Positions 1 through 7,260 of a stretch of 24,658 bases of DNA are shown here, piece after piece; within the stretch, counting starts at the first letter, position 1, and the number at the start of each line of letters is the position of its first letter. The position numbers were made by a program, and so were the translations under genes. Below the pieces are notes generated by a model. It worked only from the letters and a program-made list of their open reading frames with translations. It made no database searches and had not been told where the DNA came from. Source of the stretch: DASZYF01 sp035545535 (lineage in GTDB: Bacteria > Actinomycetota > Actinomycetes > Mycobacteriales > CAJCIY01); NCBI GenBank assembly GCA_035545535.1, contig DASZYF010000165.1:1-24658 (forward strand), read 5' to 3'.

Positions 1-73
1 CCACCCGGTGAGGCGGTCCCCCGGGCGGGGCATCCCGGCCCCGGGCAGGCCGGCCACCGCGGACGCTGCCCGC

Positions 74-607
74 ATGACCCGCCCGCTCGCGCTGCTCGCG
101 GCCGCGCCGCTGCTCGCGGCGGCGGCGGGCTGGCACCTGGGGCTCGCCCCGCCCGCCCCGGTGCCCGCGGGTGCTCCGGACCGGGCCCCGGGCCCGGTCT
201 GGGTGGCGCCGCTCCCGGGGCCACTGCGGGTCACGCGGGGCTTCGAGCCGCCCCCGACGCCGTACGCGGCCGGGAACCGGGGCGTGGACCTGGCCGGGCG
301 CCCGGGGGAGCCGGTGCGGGCGGCGGGCGCCGGGGTGGTCGGCTTCGCCGGGGTGGTGGCGGGGACCGGCGTGGTGACCGTCGTGCACGCCGACGGCCTC
401 AAGACCACCTACGAGCCGGTGCTCGCCGGGGTGCGGACGGGAACGCGGGTCGGTCCTGGCCGGGTGCTCGGGCGACTGCTGCCCGGACGGGCGCGCTGCC
501 CGGTGGCCGCGTGCCTGCACTGGGGGCTGCTCGACGCCGGGGGGACCTACCGGGACCCGCTGCTGCTCCTGCGCCGCGGTCCCCCGCGCCTGCTGCCGCT
601 GCGCTGA
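74..607 (+). CDS. Exported M23/LytM-like peptidase-family protein with a substituted zinc ligand
   Basis: M23 (LytM-like) proteins are zinc endopeptidases, or inactive activators, acting on peptidoglycan outside the membrane. The predicted protein has 177 residues. It starts with an Ala/Leu-rich hydrophobic stretch (MTRPLALLAAAPLLAAAAG) that looks like a signal peptide, which is why I prefer the ATG at 74 over the in-frame GTG at 8; neither has a clear ribosome binding site. The LytM core follows: GNRGVDLAG near residue 67, VVTVVHADGLKTTYEPV near 105, and CLHWGLLDAG near the C-terminus. In the relatives I know, the first motif reads GHRGVDLA and its His binds zinc. Here that position is Asn (bases 275-277), so catalysis is doubtful. 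In actinobacteria this gene type often lies between rpsB and whiG, so rpsB may lie just left of the window (inference). It converges on the acyl-CoA ligase gene, with stops 13 nt apart. Confidence 0.8.
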   Translation: MTRPLALLAAAPLLAAAAGWHLGLAPPAPVPAGAPDRAPGPVWVAPLPGPLRVTRGFEPPPTPYAAGNRGVDLAGRPGEPVRAAGAGVVGFAGVVAGTGVVTVVHADGLKTTYEPVLAGVRTGTRVGPGRVLGRLLPGRARCPVAACLHWGLLDAGGTYRDPLLLLRRGPPRLLPLR

Positions 608-638
608 CCCGGCGGTCGCTTCAGTTGACCCGGCGGTC
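605..638. repeat. 13-bp direct repeat across two converging stop codons
   Basis: TGACCCGGCGGTC occurs at 605-617 and again at 626-638, a period of 21 nt. The first copy contains the stop codon of the M23-like gene. The second encodes the last residues of the acyl-CoA ligase on the minus strand. It may be a small local duplication; no function is evident. Confidence 0.6.
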
Positions 639-2156
639 CCGGCCGGCCCAGTAGGGCTCCCGCAGCTTGAACTTCTGGATCTTGCCGGTCGCGGTGCGCG
701 GGATCTCGGTGCGCAGCTCGACGCTCGTCGGGCACTTGTAGTGCGCCAGCCCCGCCCGGCAGTGGTCGATCAGCTCGCGCTCGGTGGCCGCCGCACCGGG
801 CACCAGCACGACGAGCGCCTTGATCGTCTCGCCCCACTTCTCGTCGGGCACGCCGATGACCGCGACCTCGGCGACCGCCGGGTGGCTGAAGAGCCGGTCC
901 TCGACCTCGATCGACGACACGTTCTCGCCGCCGGTGATGATCACGTCCTTCTTGCGGTCGCTGATCGTGAGGTAGCCGCCGTCGTCGATCGTGCCGCCGT
1001 CACCGGTGTGGAACCAGCCGCCCTCGAGCGCCTCCGCCGTGGCGTCGGGGTTCGCCCAGTAGGAGGCGAGGACGTGGTTGCTGCGGGCCAGGACCTCTCC
1101 CTCGGGGTCGACCGCGAGCGTGGTGCCGATGCCGGGCACGCCCGCGCGCACCAGGCGCTCCGCCCGCTCGCCCGGGGACAGCCCGTCCCACTCGCTGCGG
1201 GACCGGTTGACCGTGAGCAGCGGCGCGGTCTCGGTGAGGCCGTAGATCTGGATGAGCTCCCAGCCGAGCTCGGTCTCGACCCGTTCGATCGTGCGCGTCG
1301 GCGGCGGTGCACCGGCGACGACGATGCGCGTGCGACCCGCGCCGGGGATCGGGCCGTCCCACGTGGCCGCCGCGTCGAGCACCGCGGCGACGACCGCGGG
1401 CGCGCCGCACAGCAGGGTGACGCCGTGATCGTCGATGCGGCGCAGGATGTCGGCGCCGTCGACCTTGCGCAGCACGACCTGCGGGACGCCGAGCCCGGCG
1501 AGCGCGAACGGCATGCCCCACCCGTTGGCGTGGAACATTGGCAGCGTGTGAAGGTAGACGTCGCGGTCGGTCACGCCGGCGTGCAGCGCGAACGTCACCG
1601 CGTTGAGCCAGAGGTTGCGATGCGTCATCTGCACGCCCTTGGGGGATGCCGTCGTGCCGCTCGTGTAGTTGATCGTCGCGGTGGCGTCCTCGTCGCGGTC
1701 CGCCCACGCCGCGGGGGCGCGCTCGAAGCGGAGCAGCGCCTCGTCGCTCTCCTTGCCGAGCCGCAGCTTGGCCGGCACCGACGTGGTCGCACACGCGTCG
1801 GCCAGCTCGGGGTCGAGCAGCAGGGTCTCCGCCCCGCTGTGCTCGACGATGAACTGCACCTCGTGCGGCTGCAGGCGGAAGTTGATCGGCACGAGCACGC
1901 GACCGGATCCGGGCACGGCGTAGAGCAGCTCGAGCAGCCGGGCCGCGTTCTGGCTGACGACGGCCACGCGCTCCCCCACGCCGACGCCCAGCTCGTCGAG
2001 CCCGGCCGCGAGCGCGCGAGCACGGACGTGCAGGTCGCGGTAGGTCACGCGGCCGAGCGAGTCGCTCGTCGTCGGCTCGTCGACGACGCCGGTGCGGTCG
2101 CCGTAGACGAGCGCGCCGCGGTCGAGGAAGTCGTTGACGGTCAGCGGGACGCGCAT
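621..2156 (-). CDS. AMP-forming acyl-CoA synthetase (ANL superfamily)
   Basis: The enzyme activates a carboxylic acid, probably a medium- or long-chain fatty acid, with ATP to an acyl-adenylate and then the CoA thioester. The ATP-binding motif YTSGTTASPKGV lies near residues 164-175, and the IYGLTET motif falls in the middle. The C-terminal subdomain carries HTGDGG, then SDRKKDVIITGGENVSS, and ends with PRTATGKIQKFKLRE, which holds the lysine needed for adenylation. The length of 511 residues is normal for the family. I chose the ATG at 2156 (MRVPLTVNDFLDRG) because this opening is typical of such ligases; an in-frame GTG at 2171 would add five residues. The gene trails whiG by 56 nt on the same strand and interrupts the usual neighbourhood of whiG and the M23 gene. 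An acyl-CoA oxidase homologue lies about 11 kb away. The substrate cannot be read from the sequence. Confidence 0.9.
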   Translation of the reverse strand: MRVPLTVNDFLDRGALVYGDRTGVVDEPTTSDSLGRVTYRDLHVRARALAAGLDELGVGVGERVAVVSQNAARLLELLYAVPGSGRVLVPINFRLQPHEVQFIVEHSGAETLLLDPELADACATTSVPAKLRLGKESDEALLRFERAPAAWADRDEDATATINYTSGTTASPKGVQMTHRNLWLNAVTFALHAGVTDRDVYLHTLPMFHANGWGMPFALAGLGVPQVVLRKVDGADILRRIDDHGVTLLCGAPAVVAAVLDAAATWDGPIPGAGRTRIVVAGAPPPTRTIERVETELGWELIQIYGLTETAPLLTVNRSRSEWDGLSPGERAERLVRAGVPGIGTTLAVDPEGEVLARSNHVLASYWANPDATAEALEGGWFHTGDGGTIDDGGYLTISDRKKDVIITGGENVSSIEVEDRLFSHPAVAEVAVIGVPDEKWGETIKALVVLVPGAAATERELIDHCRAGLAHYKCPTSVELRTEIPRTATGKIQKFKLREPYWAGRDRRVN

Positions 2157-2212
2157 CCGCCGAGTCTGCACCCGGGACGTCAGCCCGGCTGGTCGCCCTC
2201 GAGGGCCGAGGG

Positions 2213-3286
2213 TCAGCCGCGCTGGTCGGAGAGCTTGCCGCGCAGCTGCAGCACGGCCTTCGTGTGCATCTGGCAGATGCGGCTCTCGGTGACGCCGAGG
2301 ACCTGCCCGATCTCCGCGAGCGTGAGGCCCTCGTAGTAGTAGAGGGTCACGACGATCTTCTCCCGCTCGGGCAGCGTGTTGATCGCCTTGGCGAGCAGGA
2401 CCTTGGTCTCCTCGGTCTCGAAGACCTGCACCGGGTCCTCGACCCGGGTGTCCTCGAGGGTGTCGACGAGGCTGACCTTGTCGCCGCGCTCGCCGCCGAC
2501 CGACAGCAGCTCGTCGAGCGCCACGACGTTCACGTAGCTGACCTGGCTGAAGATCGAGTGCAGGTCGCCGAGCGCGATGCCGAGCTCGTCGGCGACCTCC
2601 TGCTCCGACGGCGTGCGGTGCAGACGGGCCTCGAGCGCGGCGTAGGCCTTCTCGACGTCGCGGGCCTTGCTCCGGACCGAGCGCGGGATCCAGTCGATCG
2701 AGCGGAGCTCGTCGATGATCGCGCCCTTGATGCGGCTGATCGCGTAGGTCTCGAACTTGATGGCGCGTTCGAGGTCGAACTTCTGGATCGCGTCGATGAG
2801 GCCGAAGATCCCGTAGCTCACGAGGTCGGCCTGCTCGATGTTCGGCGGCAGGCCCACGCCGACGCGGCCGGCGACGAACTTCACCAGCGGCGAGTAGTGC
2901 AGGATCAGCCGCTCGCGGGCAGCGAGGTCACCGGTGCTCTTGAAGACGCGCCACAGCTCCGCGATGGCCGGGTCGACCTGCCCTCGCGCCGGCTTGGGCG
3001 CCTCCTCCTCGAGCTCCTCGTCCGAGGCCAGGGCGTCGTCCTCGACCTCGCCGGCGGCGTCCTGGACGTCTTGCTCGACGGCGTCCACCTCTGCCGGCAC
3101 GTCGGCCGTCGCGTCTTCGGGTTCGGTCACGTCGACCGCGTCCTTGGTCCCGTTGGCGGCGGCAGCCCGCCCCCGGGCCTTGACGGCGGTCCCGGTGCGC
3201 GAGCGCGCCGCGCGACCCTCACCCGATGGGCCCGCTCGCAGGCTCCCGGCGCCCGAGCCCTCAGGCACGGGGGTGCGCCCGCTCAT
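2213..3286 (-). CDS. whiG: WhiG/FliA-family alternative sigma factor with a long N-terminal extension
   Basis: This sigma factor directs RNA polymerase to flagellar promoters (FliA) or sporulation promoters (WhiG). The conserved body runs from about residue 106 to 357. Region 2 includes YSPLVKFVAGRVGVGLP (131-147), LVSYGIFGLIDAIQKFD (155-171) and KFETYAISRIKGAIIDELR (177-195). Region 3 is around 220-260. Region 4 includes LPEREKIVVTLYYYEGLTL (305-323) and the helix-turn-helix GVTESRICQMHTKAVLQLR. Before this lies an unusual extension of about 105 residues, basic to about residue 45 and strongly acidic from 50 to 97. Family members are usually about 240-280 residues. The ATG at 3286 overlaps the end of xerC by 26 nt, which suggests translational coupling. 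I see no strong alternative start at the conserved boundary. Whether it serves motility or development is unknown from this window. Confidence 0.93.
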   Translation of the reverse strand: MSGRTPVPEGSGAGSLRAGPSGEGRAARSRTGTAVKARGRAAAANGTKDAVDVTEPEDATADVPAEVDAVEQDVQDAAGEVEDDALASDEELEEEAPKPARGQVDPAIAELWRVFKSTGDLAARERLILHYSPLVKFVAGRVGVGLPPNIEQADLVSYGIFGLIDAIQKFDLERAIKFETYAISRIKGAIIDELRSIDWIPRSVRSKARDVEKAYAALEARLHRTPSEQEVADELGIALGDLHSIFSQVSYVNVVALDELLSVGGERGDKVSLVDTLEDTRVEDPVQVFETEETKVLLAKAINTLPEREKIVVTLYYYEGLTLAEIGQVLGVTESRICQMHTKAVLQLRGKLSDQRG

Positions 3287-4295
3287 ACGCTGCCCTCAGT
3301 CTGTCCGCCGTCACGTGGGTGTAGATCTCCGTCGTCGCGAGACTAGCGTGCCCCAGCATCTCCTGGACGCTGCGCAGATCGGCTCCACCCTCCAGGAGGT
3401 GGGTCGCGGCGGCGTGCCGCAACGCGTGCGGGCCGACGTCGGCCACCCCGGCGCGGCGCGCGGCGCGGTGCACGACCCGGCGGACCTCGCGCACGTCGAT
3501 CCGCCCGCCCCGGGCGCCGAGGAACACCGCGTCCCCGGCCGCGGGCCCGGCGAGGACCGGCCGGCCGGTGTCCAGCCAGGCCCGGACCGCCGTGGCGGCC
3601 GGCCCGCCGAGCGGCACGACGCGCTCCTTGTCGCCCTTGCCGAAGAGCCGGACCATCCCGCGCGCAAGGTCCAACGCGCGCCGGTCGAGCCCGGCGACCT
3701 CTGACACGCGGGCGCCGGTGGCGTAGAGCAGCTCGCACAGCGCCGCGTCGCGCCGGACCAGCGCCTCGGCGATCTCACCGGGCAGGTCGCTCGGGATGTC
3801 CCCGGGCACGTCGACGTCGTCGCCGGTGCCGGCCGCCGCGCGCCGGGCGGGCGCCTCGACGAGCGCGCCCGCGTCACTCTGCGTGAGCACGACGGGCAGG
3901 GTCCGGTGCGCGCGGGGGCTGGCCAGCCGCACGCCGGGGTCGGCCTCGAGCACGCCGGCGCGGGTTGCCCAGGCGGTGAACACCCGCGCGGCGGCGGCAC
4001 GGCGGGCGAGCGTGGTGCGCGCGGCCCCCTCCGTGCGCTGCCGGGAGAGCCAGCTGCGCAGGACGGTGAGGTCGAGCTCGCGCGGGTCGGCGTGACCCAT
4101 CCGCCCGGCGTGGTCGAGCAGGCTCGCGACGTCGGCGACGTAGGCGCGCACGGTGTTGGGCGAGCGCCCGAGCTCGGCGCAGAGGTGCTCCTCCCAGCCC
4201 TCGAGGAGGGCGTGGGCGGCCGGCGAGAGCGCCTCGATGGCGAGCGCGGTCCGTCCCACCCCCTCGACCTTCGGTCCCGAGCGCCGGTTCCGCAA
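3261..4295 (-). CDS. xerC: Tyrosine recombinase of the XerC type
   Basis: XerC, with XerD, resolves chromosome dimers at dif by strand exchange through a 3'-phosphotyrosine. All six catalytic residues are visible (numbering from the TTG start): R196 in YATGARVSEV, K220 in LFGKGDKER, H290 and R293 in GPHALRHAAATH, H316 in MLGHASLATT, and Y325 in EIYTH. The N-terminal SAM-like domain contains GRSPNTVRAYVADV. At 344 residues it is longer than the usual 300 or so, owing to an Ala/Gly/Asp-rich insertion at about 145-178 before the catalytic domain. The start is uncertain: TTG at 4295 gives the full length, and GTG at 4259 is the main alternative; neither has a good ribosome binding site. It lies 36 nt after dprA and overlaps whiG by 26 nt. 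A phage-type integrase is less likely given this conserved context. Confidence 0.9.
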   Translation of the reverse strand: MRNRRSGPKVEGVGRTALAIEALSPAAHALLEGWEEHLCAELGRSPNTVRAYVADVASLLDHAGRMGHADPRELDLTVLRSWLSRQRTEGAARTTLARRAAAARVFTAWATRAGVLEADPGVRLASPRAHRTLPVVLTQSDAGALVEAPARRAAAGTGDDVDVPGDIPSDLPGEIAEALVRRDAALCELLYATGARVSEVAGLDRRALDLARGMVRLFGKGDKERVVPLGGPAATAVRAWLDTGRPVLAGPAAGDAVFLGARGGRIDVREVRRVVHRAARRAGVADVGPHALRHAAATHLLEGGADLRSVQEMLGHASLATTEIYTHVTADRLRAAYERAHPRA

Positions 4296-4331
4296 ACCGC
4301 CACGCCGGAAGTTGAACGTCGAAAGGGTTCG

Positions 4332-5258
4332 TCAGCGCTCAAAGGCGAGCGTCTCGCCGATGGGGCCCACCTCCTCGAGCACCTCGTCGACGCTGGTGAC
4401 CAGGCGCGAGCCCTCGTGCCGGCGGAGCAGGTCGTGGGCGCCGCGGCTCTCGACGCCGGTGATGCGCCCCGGCACCGCGCACACCGGCCGGGCCAGCGCC
4501 CGTGCATGGGCGGCCGTGTTGAGCGCGCCGCTGCGCAGGTTGGCCTCGACCACGACGGTCCCCCGGGTGAGAGCGGCGACGATCCGGTTGCGGGACAGGA
4601 ACCGCTCCTTGCGGCTCTCGAACCCGGGCGGGAGCTCGCTCACGAGCAGGCCGCTGGTGACGATCCGCTCCAGCAGCTGCTCGTTGGACCGCGGGTAGAG
4701 CTGGTCCGGCCCACCGGCGAGCACCGCGACGGTGGGGCCGCCGACCGCGAGGGAACCACGGTGCGCCGCGGCGTCGATGCCGAACGCGCCGCCCGAGACC
4801 ACGCACCACCCGCGGCCGGCCAGGCCGGACGCGAGCTCGGAGGCGACGAGCTCGCCGTACGGCGAGGAGGCGCGCATGCCGACGATCGCGACGCTCCGAT
4901 CGGTGACCTCGGCGAGGTGCTGCGGACCCCGGACCCACAGGGCGTACGGCTGCGCGATCTCACGAGCGCGCACGAACGTCTCGCGAGCCAGCTCGTCGAC
5001 GCGCAGCGGCCACTCGTCGTCGCCGGGGATGACCAGCCGGCCGCCCAAGGCGGCGAGCCGCTCCAGGTCGGCGTCGACCTCGCTCGGGACGAGGAGCCCG
5101 GACCGGATCGCCCCGAGCCGGCGCAGCGTGACAGCGCCACCGCTGTCGACGAGCGATGCGGCGATGCGCTGCTCACCGGGAGGCGTGCACCGGCACAGCG
5201 CGGCCCGCGCCCACCGCTCGTCGTCCGGTCCGCGGCCGGCGACATCACCGTCGCTCAT
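4332..5258 (-). CDS. dprA: DNA-processing protein DprA
   Basis: DprA binds incoming single-stranded DNA in natural transformation and loads RecA; actinobacteria often keep it without known competence. The Rossmann-like core shows SVAIVGMRASSPYGELVASE, VVSGGAFGIDAAAHRG, VAVLAGGPDQLYPRSN, RFLSRNRIVAALTRG, VVVEANLRSGALNTAAHA and PVCAVPGRI. The protein is 308 residues and ends soon after the Rossmann fold, so the C-terminal winged-helix domain found in many DprA proteins seems absent. The ATG at 5258 is well supported because it forms ATGA with the stop codon of yifB, a 4-nt overlap. Longer upstream extensions would lie inside yifB and look like noise. It is followed by xerC. Confidence 0.95.
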   Translation of the reverse strand: MSDGDVAGRGPDDERWARAALCRCTPPGEQRIAASLVDSGGAVTLRRLGAIRSGLLVPSEVDADLERLAALGGRLVIPGDDEWPLRVDELARETFVRAREIAQPYALWVRGPQHLAEVTDRSVAIVGMRASSPYGELVASELASGLAGRGWCVVSGGAFGIDAAAHRGSLAVGGPTVAVLAGGPDQLYPRSNEQLLERIVTSGLLVSELPPGFESRKERFLSRNRIVAALTRGTVVVEANLRSGALNTAAHARALARPVCAVPGRITGVESRGAHDLLRRHEGSRLVTSVDEVLEEVGPIGETLAFER

Positions 5259-6781
5259 CCGAGCCCCTGGCGCAGTGCGACCGCTTCCTTCACGTGCCGC
5301 TCCTCCGGCACGTCGCTGCCGTCGAGGTCGGCGAGCGTCCACGCGACGCGGAAGACGCGGTCCATGCCGCGGGCGGTGATGCGGCCCCGGTCGGCCTCGT
5401 GGTTGAGCGGGCCCATCGACGCGAGCGGCGGGTGCCAGTGCTGGCGCACCTCGGTGCCGGGCACCTCACCCCACGAGGACCATGGCGTGCCGCGCAACCG
5501 CAGGTCGGCGCGGTCGCGTGCGGCGGCGACGCGGCGGGCGACGTCGGCGGACGGCTCGCCGCGCACGGTGCCGTCGAGCAGGTCGGCGCGCGAGACCGGC
5601 AGCAGCCGCAGCCGGAGGTCGACCCGGTCGAGCAGAGGACCGGAGAGCTTGCCGAGGTAGCGACGCCGCACCGTGCGCGTGCACTCACACGCCTCGTCGC
5701 CCTGCCCGGACGCGCGGGCGCACGGGCACGGGTTGCTCGCGAGCACGAGCGTGAAGCGCGACGGGAACGTCGCGCGCGCGGCGGCGCGGTCGATGACGAT
5801 GTGCCCGCTCTCGAGCGGCTGGCGCAGCGCATCGAGCGTCCCCGATGCGAACTCGGCCGCCTCGTCGAGGAACAGCACGCCGCGGTGCGCGAGGCTCGCC
5901 GCCCCGGGGCGGATCTGCGCGCTGCCCCCGCCCACGAGGGCGGCGGTGGACGCGGTGTGGTGCGGCGCGCGGAACGGAGGGCGACGGAGCAGCGGGCGAC
6001 CGGGCGGCAAGACACCGGCCACCGAGTGGATGGCGCTGACCTGCAGCGCGTCGTCGGTCGTCAGCGGCGGGAGCAGACCCGGCAGCCGCTCGGCCAGCAT
6101 GGTCTTCCCGCAGCCCGGCGAGCCGACCATGAGCACGTGGTGCCCACCGGCCGCGGCGATCTCCATCGCCCGGCGACCCTCCTGCTGGCCGACCACCTGC
6201 CGCAGGTCCGGTCCGGGCGGTTCGGGCTCGAGGTCGGAGAGGTCGACGGGGTCGGGTTCGAACTGGTCCTCGCCCTTCATGACGGCGATGAGGTGCGCGA
6301 GCGTCGAGATGCCGCGGACGTCGGCGCCGGGTACGAGGCGTGCCTCGGAGGCCATCGCCGCGGGCACCAGCACCCGCTCGAAGCCGTTGCGCACCGCGGC
6401 GAGCACGGACGGGAGCACACCGGCCACGGGTCGCACGCGGCCGTCGAGGCTCAGCTCGCCGAGCAGCACGGCACCGCGCACGACGTCCGGGGGCACGCGG
6501 TCGTGCGCGATGAGGATCGCGGTGGCGATCGCGAGGTCGAACGCGCTGCCGGCCTTGCGCACGCTGGCGGGGCTGAGCCCGACCGTCACCTTCATCTGCG
6601 GCCACGCCTCGTGCGCGTTGACGATCGCCGCGCGCACGCGGTCACGCGCCTCGCTCACGGTGGCGTCCGGCAACCCGACGACGTGGAACGAGGGGACGCC
6701 GGTGTGGATGAACGCCTCGACCTCGATGATCTGGCCTTCGATGCCGTGCAGGGCGACCGAGCGCACGGTGGCGAGCGCCAT
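5255..6781 (-). CDS. yifB: YifB/ComM-family AAA+ ATPase (Mg chelatase-like)
   Basis: ComM, the characterised relative, is a hexameric helicase that promotes branch migration during natural transformation. The protein has 508 residues, normal for the family. The N-terminal Lon-protease-like domain starts MALATVRSVALHGIEGQ. The AAA+ domain has the Walker A motif GSPGCGKTMLAERLPGLLP, the Walker B motif GVLFLDEAAEF, and the family-typical ASNPCPC followed by further cysteines (GDEACECT), which could bind a metal. The ATG at 6781 shares one base with the yraN stop codon (TGATG), and the gene's own stop overlaps the dprA start. The three are therefore probably translated from one message. The pairing with dprA supports a joint role in DNA uptake or recombination. 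Confidence 0.95.
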   Translation of the reverse strand: MALATVRSVALHGIEGQIIEVEAFIHTGVPSFHVVGLPDATVSEARDRVRAAIVNAHEAWPQMKVTVGLSPASVRKAGSAFDLAIATAILIAHDRVPPDVVRGAVLLGELSLDGRVRPVAGVLPSVLAAVRNGFERVLVPAAMASEARLVPGADVRGISTLAHLIAVMKGEDQFEPDPVDLSDLEPEPPGPDLRQVVGQQEGRRAMEIAAAGGHHVLMVGSPGCGKTMLAERLPGLLPPLTTDDALQVSAIHSVAGVLPPGRPLLRRPPFRAPHHTASTAALVGGGSAQIRPGAASLAHRGVLFLDEAAEFASGTLDALRQPLESGHIVIDRAAARATFPSRFTLVLASNPCPCARASGQGDEACECTRTVRRRYLGKLSGPLLDRVDLRLRLLPVSRADLLDGTVRGEPSADVARRVAAARDRADLRLRGTPWSSWGEVPGTEVRQHWHPPLASMGPLNHEADRGRITARGMDRVFRVAWTLADLDGSDVPEERHVKEAVALRQGLG

Positions 6782-7143
6782 CAGAACGCTCCCCGCACGT
6801 GATCGACCGTGAAGCCGTCGCGCCCGCGCACGATGCTGATGACGTCGAAGCGCACGACGTCGACCCGCAGCCCGCTCTGCCGCAGCCACGCCATGCCGAG
6901 CCGGCGCAGCCGGGCCTGCTTGTCGGGGGTCACCGCCTCGAGCGGTGAGAAGCCGGTGCCGGTCCGCGTCTTCACCTCGCACACGACGAGGTCACGCCCG
7001 TCGCGGGCGATGACGTCGATCTCGCCGGGCAGCTCGCGCTCGCGGCAACGCCAGTTGCGGTCGAGCACGACCATGCCCGCGGCCTCCAGCCGCTGCACGG
7101 CCAGGTCCTCGCCGTGCCGTCCGAGTGCGTCCTTCACGCGCAC
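6781..7143 (-). CDS. yraN: YraN/UPF0102 family protein, putative nuclease-like fold
   Basis: UPF0102 proteins are small, related to Holliday-junction resolvase-type nucleases, and of unproven function. The 120-residue product begins MRVKDALGRHGEDLA. It carries the family core RNWRC, then GEIDVIARDG and DLVVCEVKTRTG, which supply the acidic residues and lysine of a PD-(D/E)XK-like site, and then PDKQARLRRL. I chose the GTG at 7143 because a GGAGG (complement of 7152-7156) lies 8 nt upstream and because family members start in this way. A longer version from 7248 would add 35 unconserved residues. The stop overlaps the start of yifB by one base. Upstream lies the Hsp70 cassette instead of the usual DUF2469 gene. 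Confidence 0.92.
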   Translation of the reverse strand: MRVKDALGRHGEDLAVQRLEAAGMVVLDRNWRCRERELPGEIDVIARDGRDLVVCEVKTRTGTGFSPLEAVTPDKQARLRRLGMAWLRQSGLRVDVVRFDVISIVRGRDGFTVDHVRGAF

Positions 7144-7151
7144 GCGCACCA

Positions 7152-7156
7152 CCTCC
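7152..7156 (-). promoter_or_regulatory. Ribosome binding site that fixes the yraN start
   Basis: GGAGG on the minus strand with an 8-nt spacer to the GTG at 7143. It decides between the short conserved form of YraN and a longer reading frame. Confidence 0.75.
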
Positions 7157-7211
7157 GGACGGAGACGGTCGCCCGTCGTCACGGCCGGTGACGCGCGGAG
7201 GTCCGCTACCT

Positions 7212-7248
7212 GTGCATGGCCGCGTGCGGTGACCGCGCCGGCATGCAC
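7212..7248 (-). terminator. Putative stem-loop after the Hsp70 cassette
   Basis: GTGCATG (7212-7218) and CATGCAC (7242-7248) form a 7-bp stem. After a one-base bulge, CCG and CGG pair and extend it inward. It begins 13 nt beyond the stop codon of the 913-residue protein. There is no T-tract, so termination is inferred only from position and structure. Confidence 0.4.
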
Positions 7249-7260
7249 CGGCCCGCCGCG

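Noticed and set aside
1..73. Possible rpsB promoter or the GTG at 8 as the start of the M23-like gene
   Set aside because: The neighbouring gene is outside the window, and the GTG start would bury the signal peptide behind 22 Arg/Pro-rich residues.
2195..2206. Palindrome GCCCTCGAGGGC after whiG as a terminator
   Set aside because: Only 12 bp with no loop and no T-tract, and the ligase gene follows on the same strand; too weak to call.
741..2336. A long plus-strand open frame opposite the acyl-CoA ligase
   Set aside because: Low-complexity product, no motif, no ribosome binding site; the opposite strand encodes a complete ANL enzyme.
5259..5342. N-terminal extension of DprA by 28 residues
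   Set aside because: The ATGA overlap with yifB at 5258 and the lack of conservation of the extra residues favour the shorter form.
6782..6982. N-terminal extension of YifB by 67 residues
   Set aside because: It lies inside yraN and lacks conserved motifs; MALATVRSVALHG at 6781 is the normal start.
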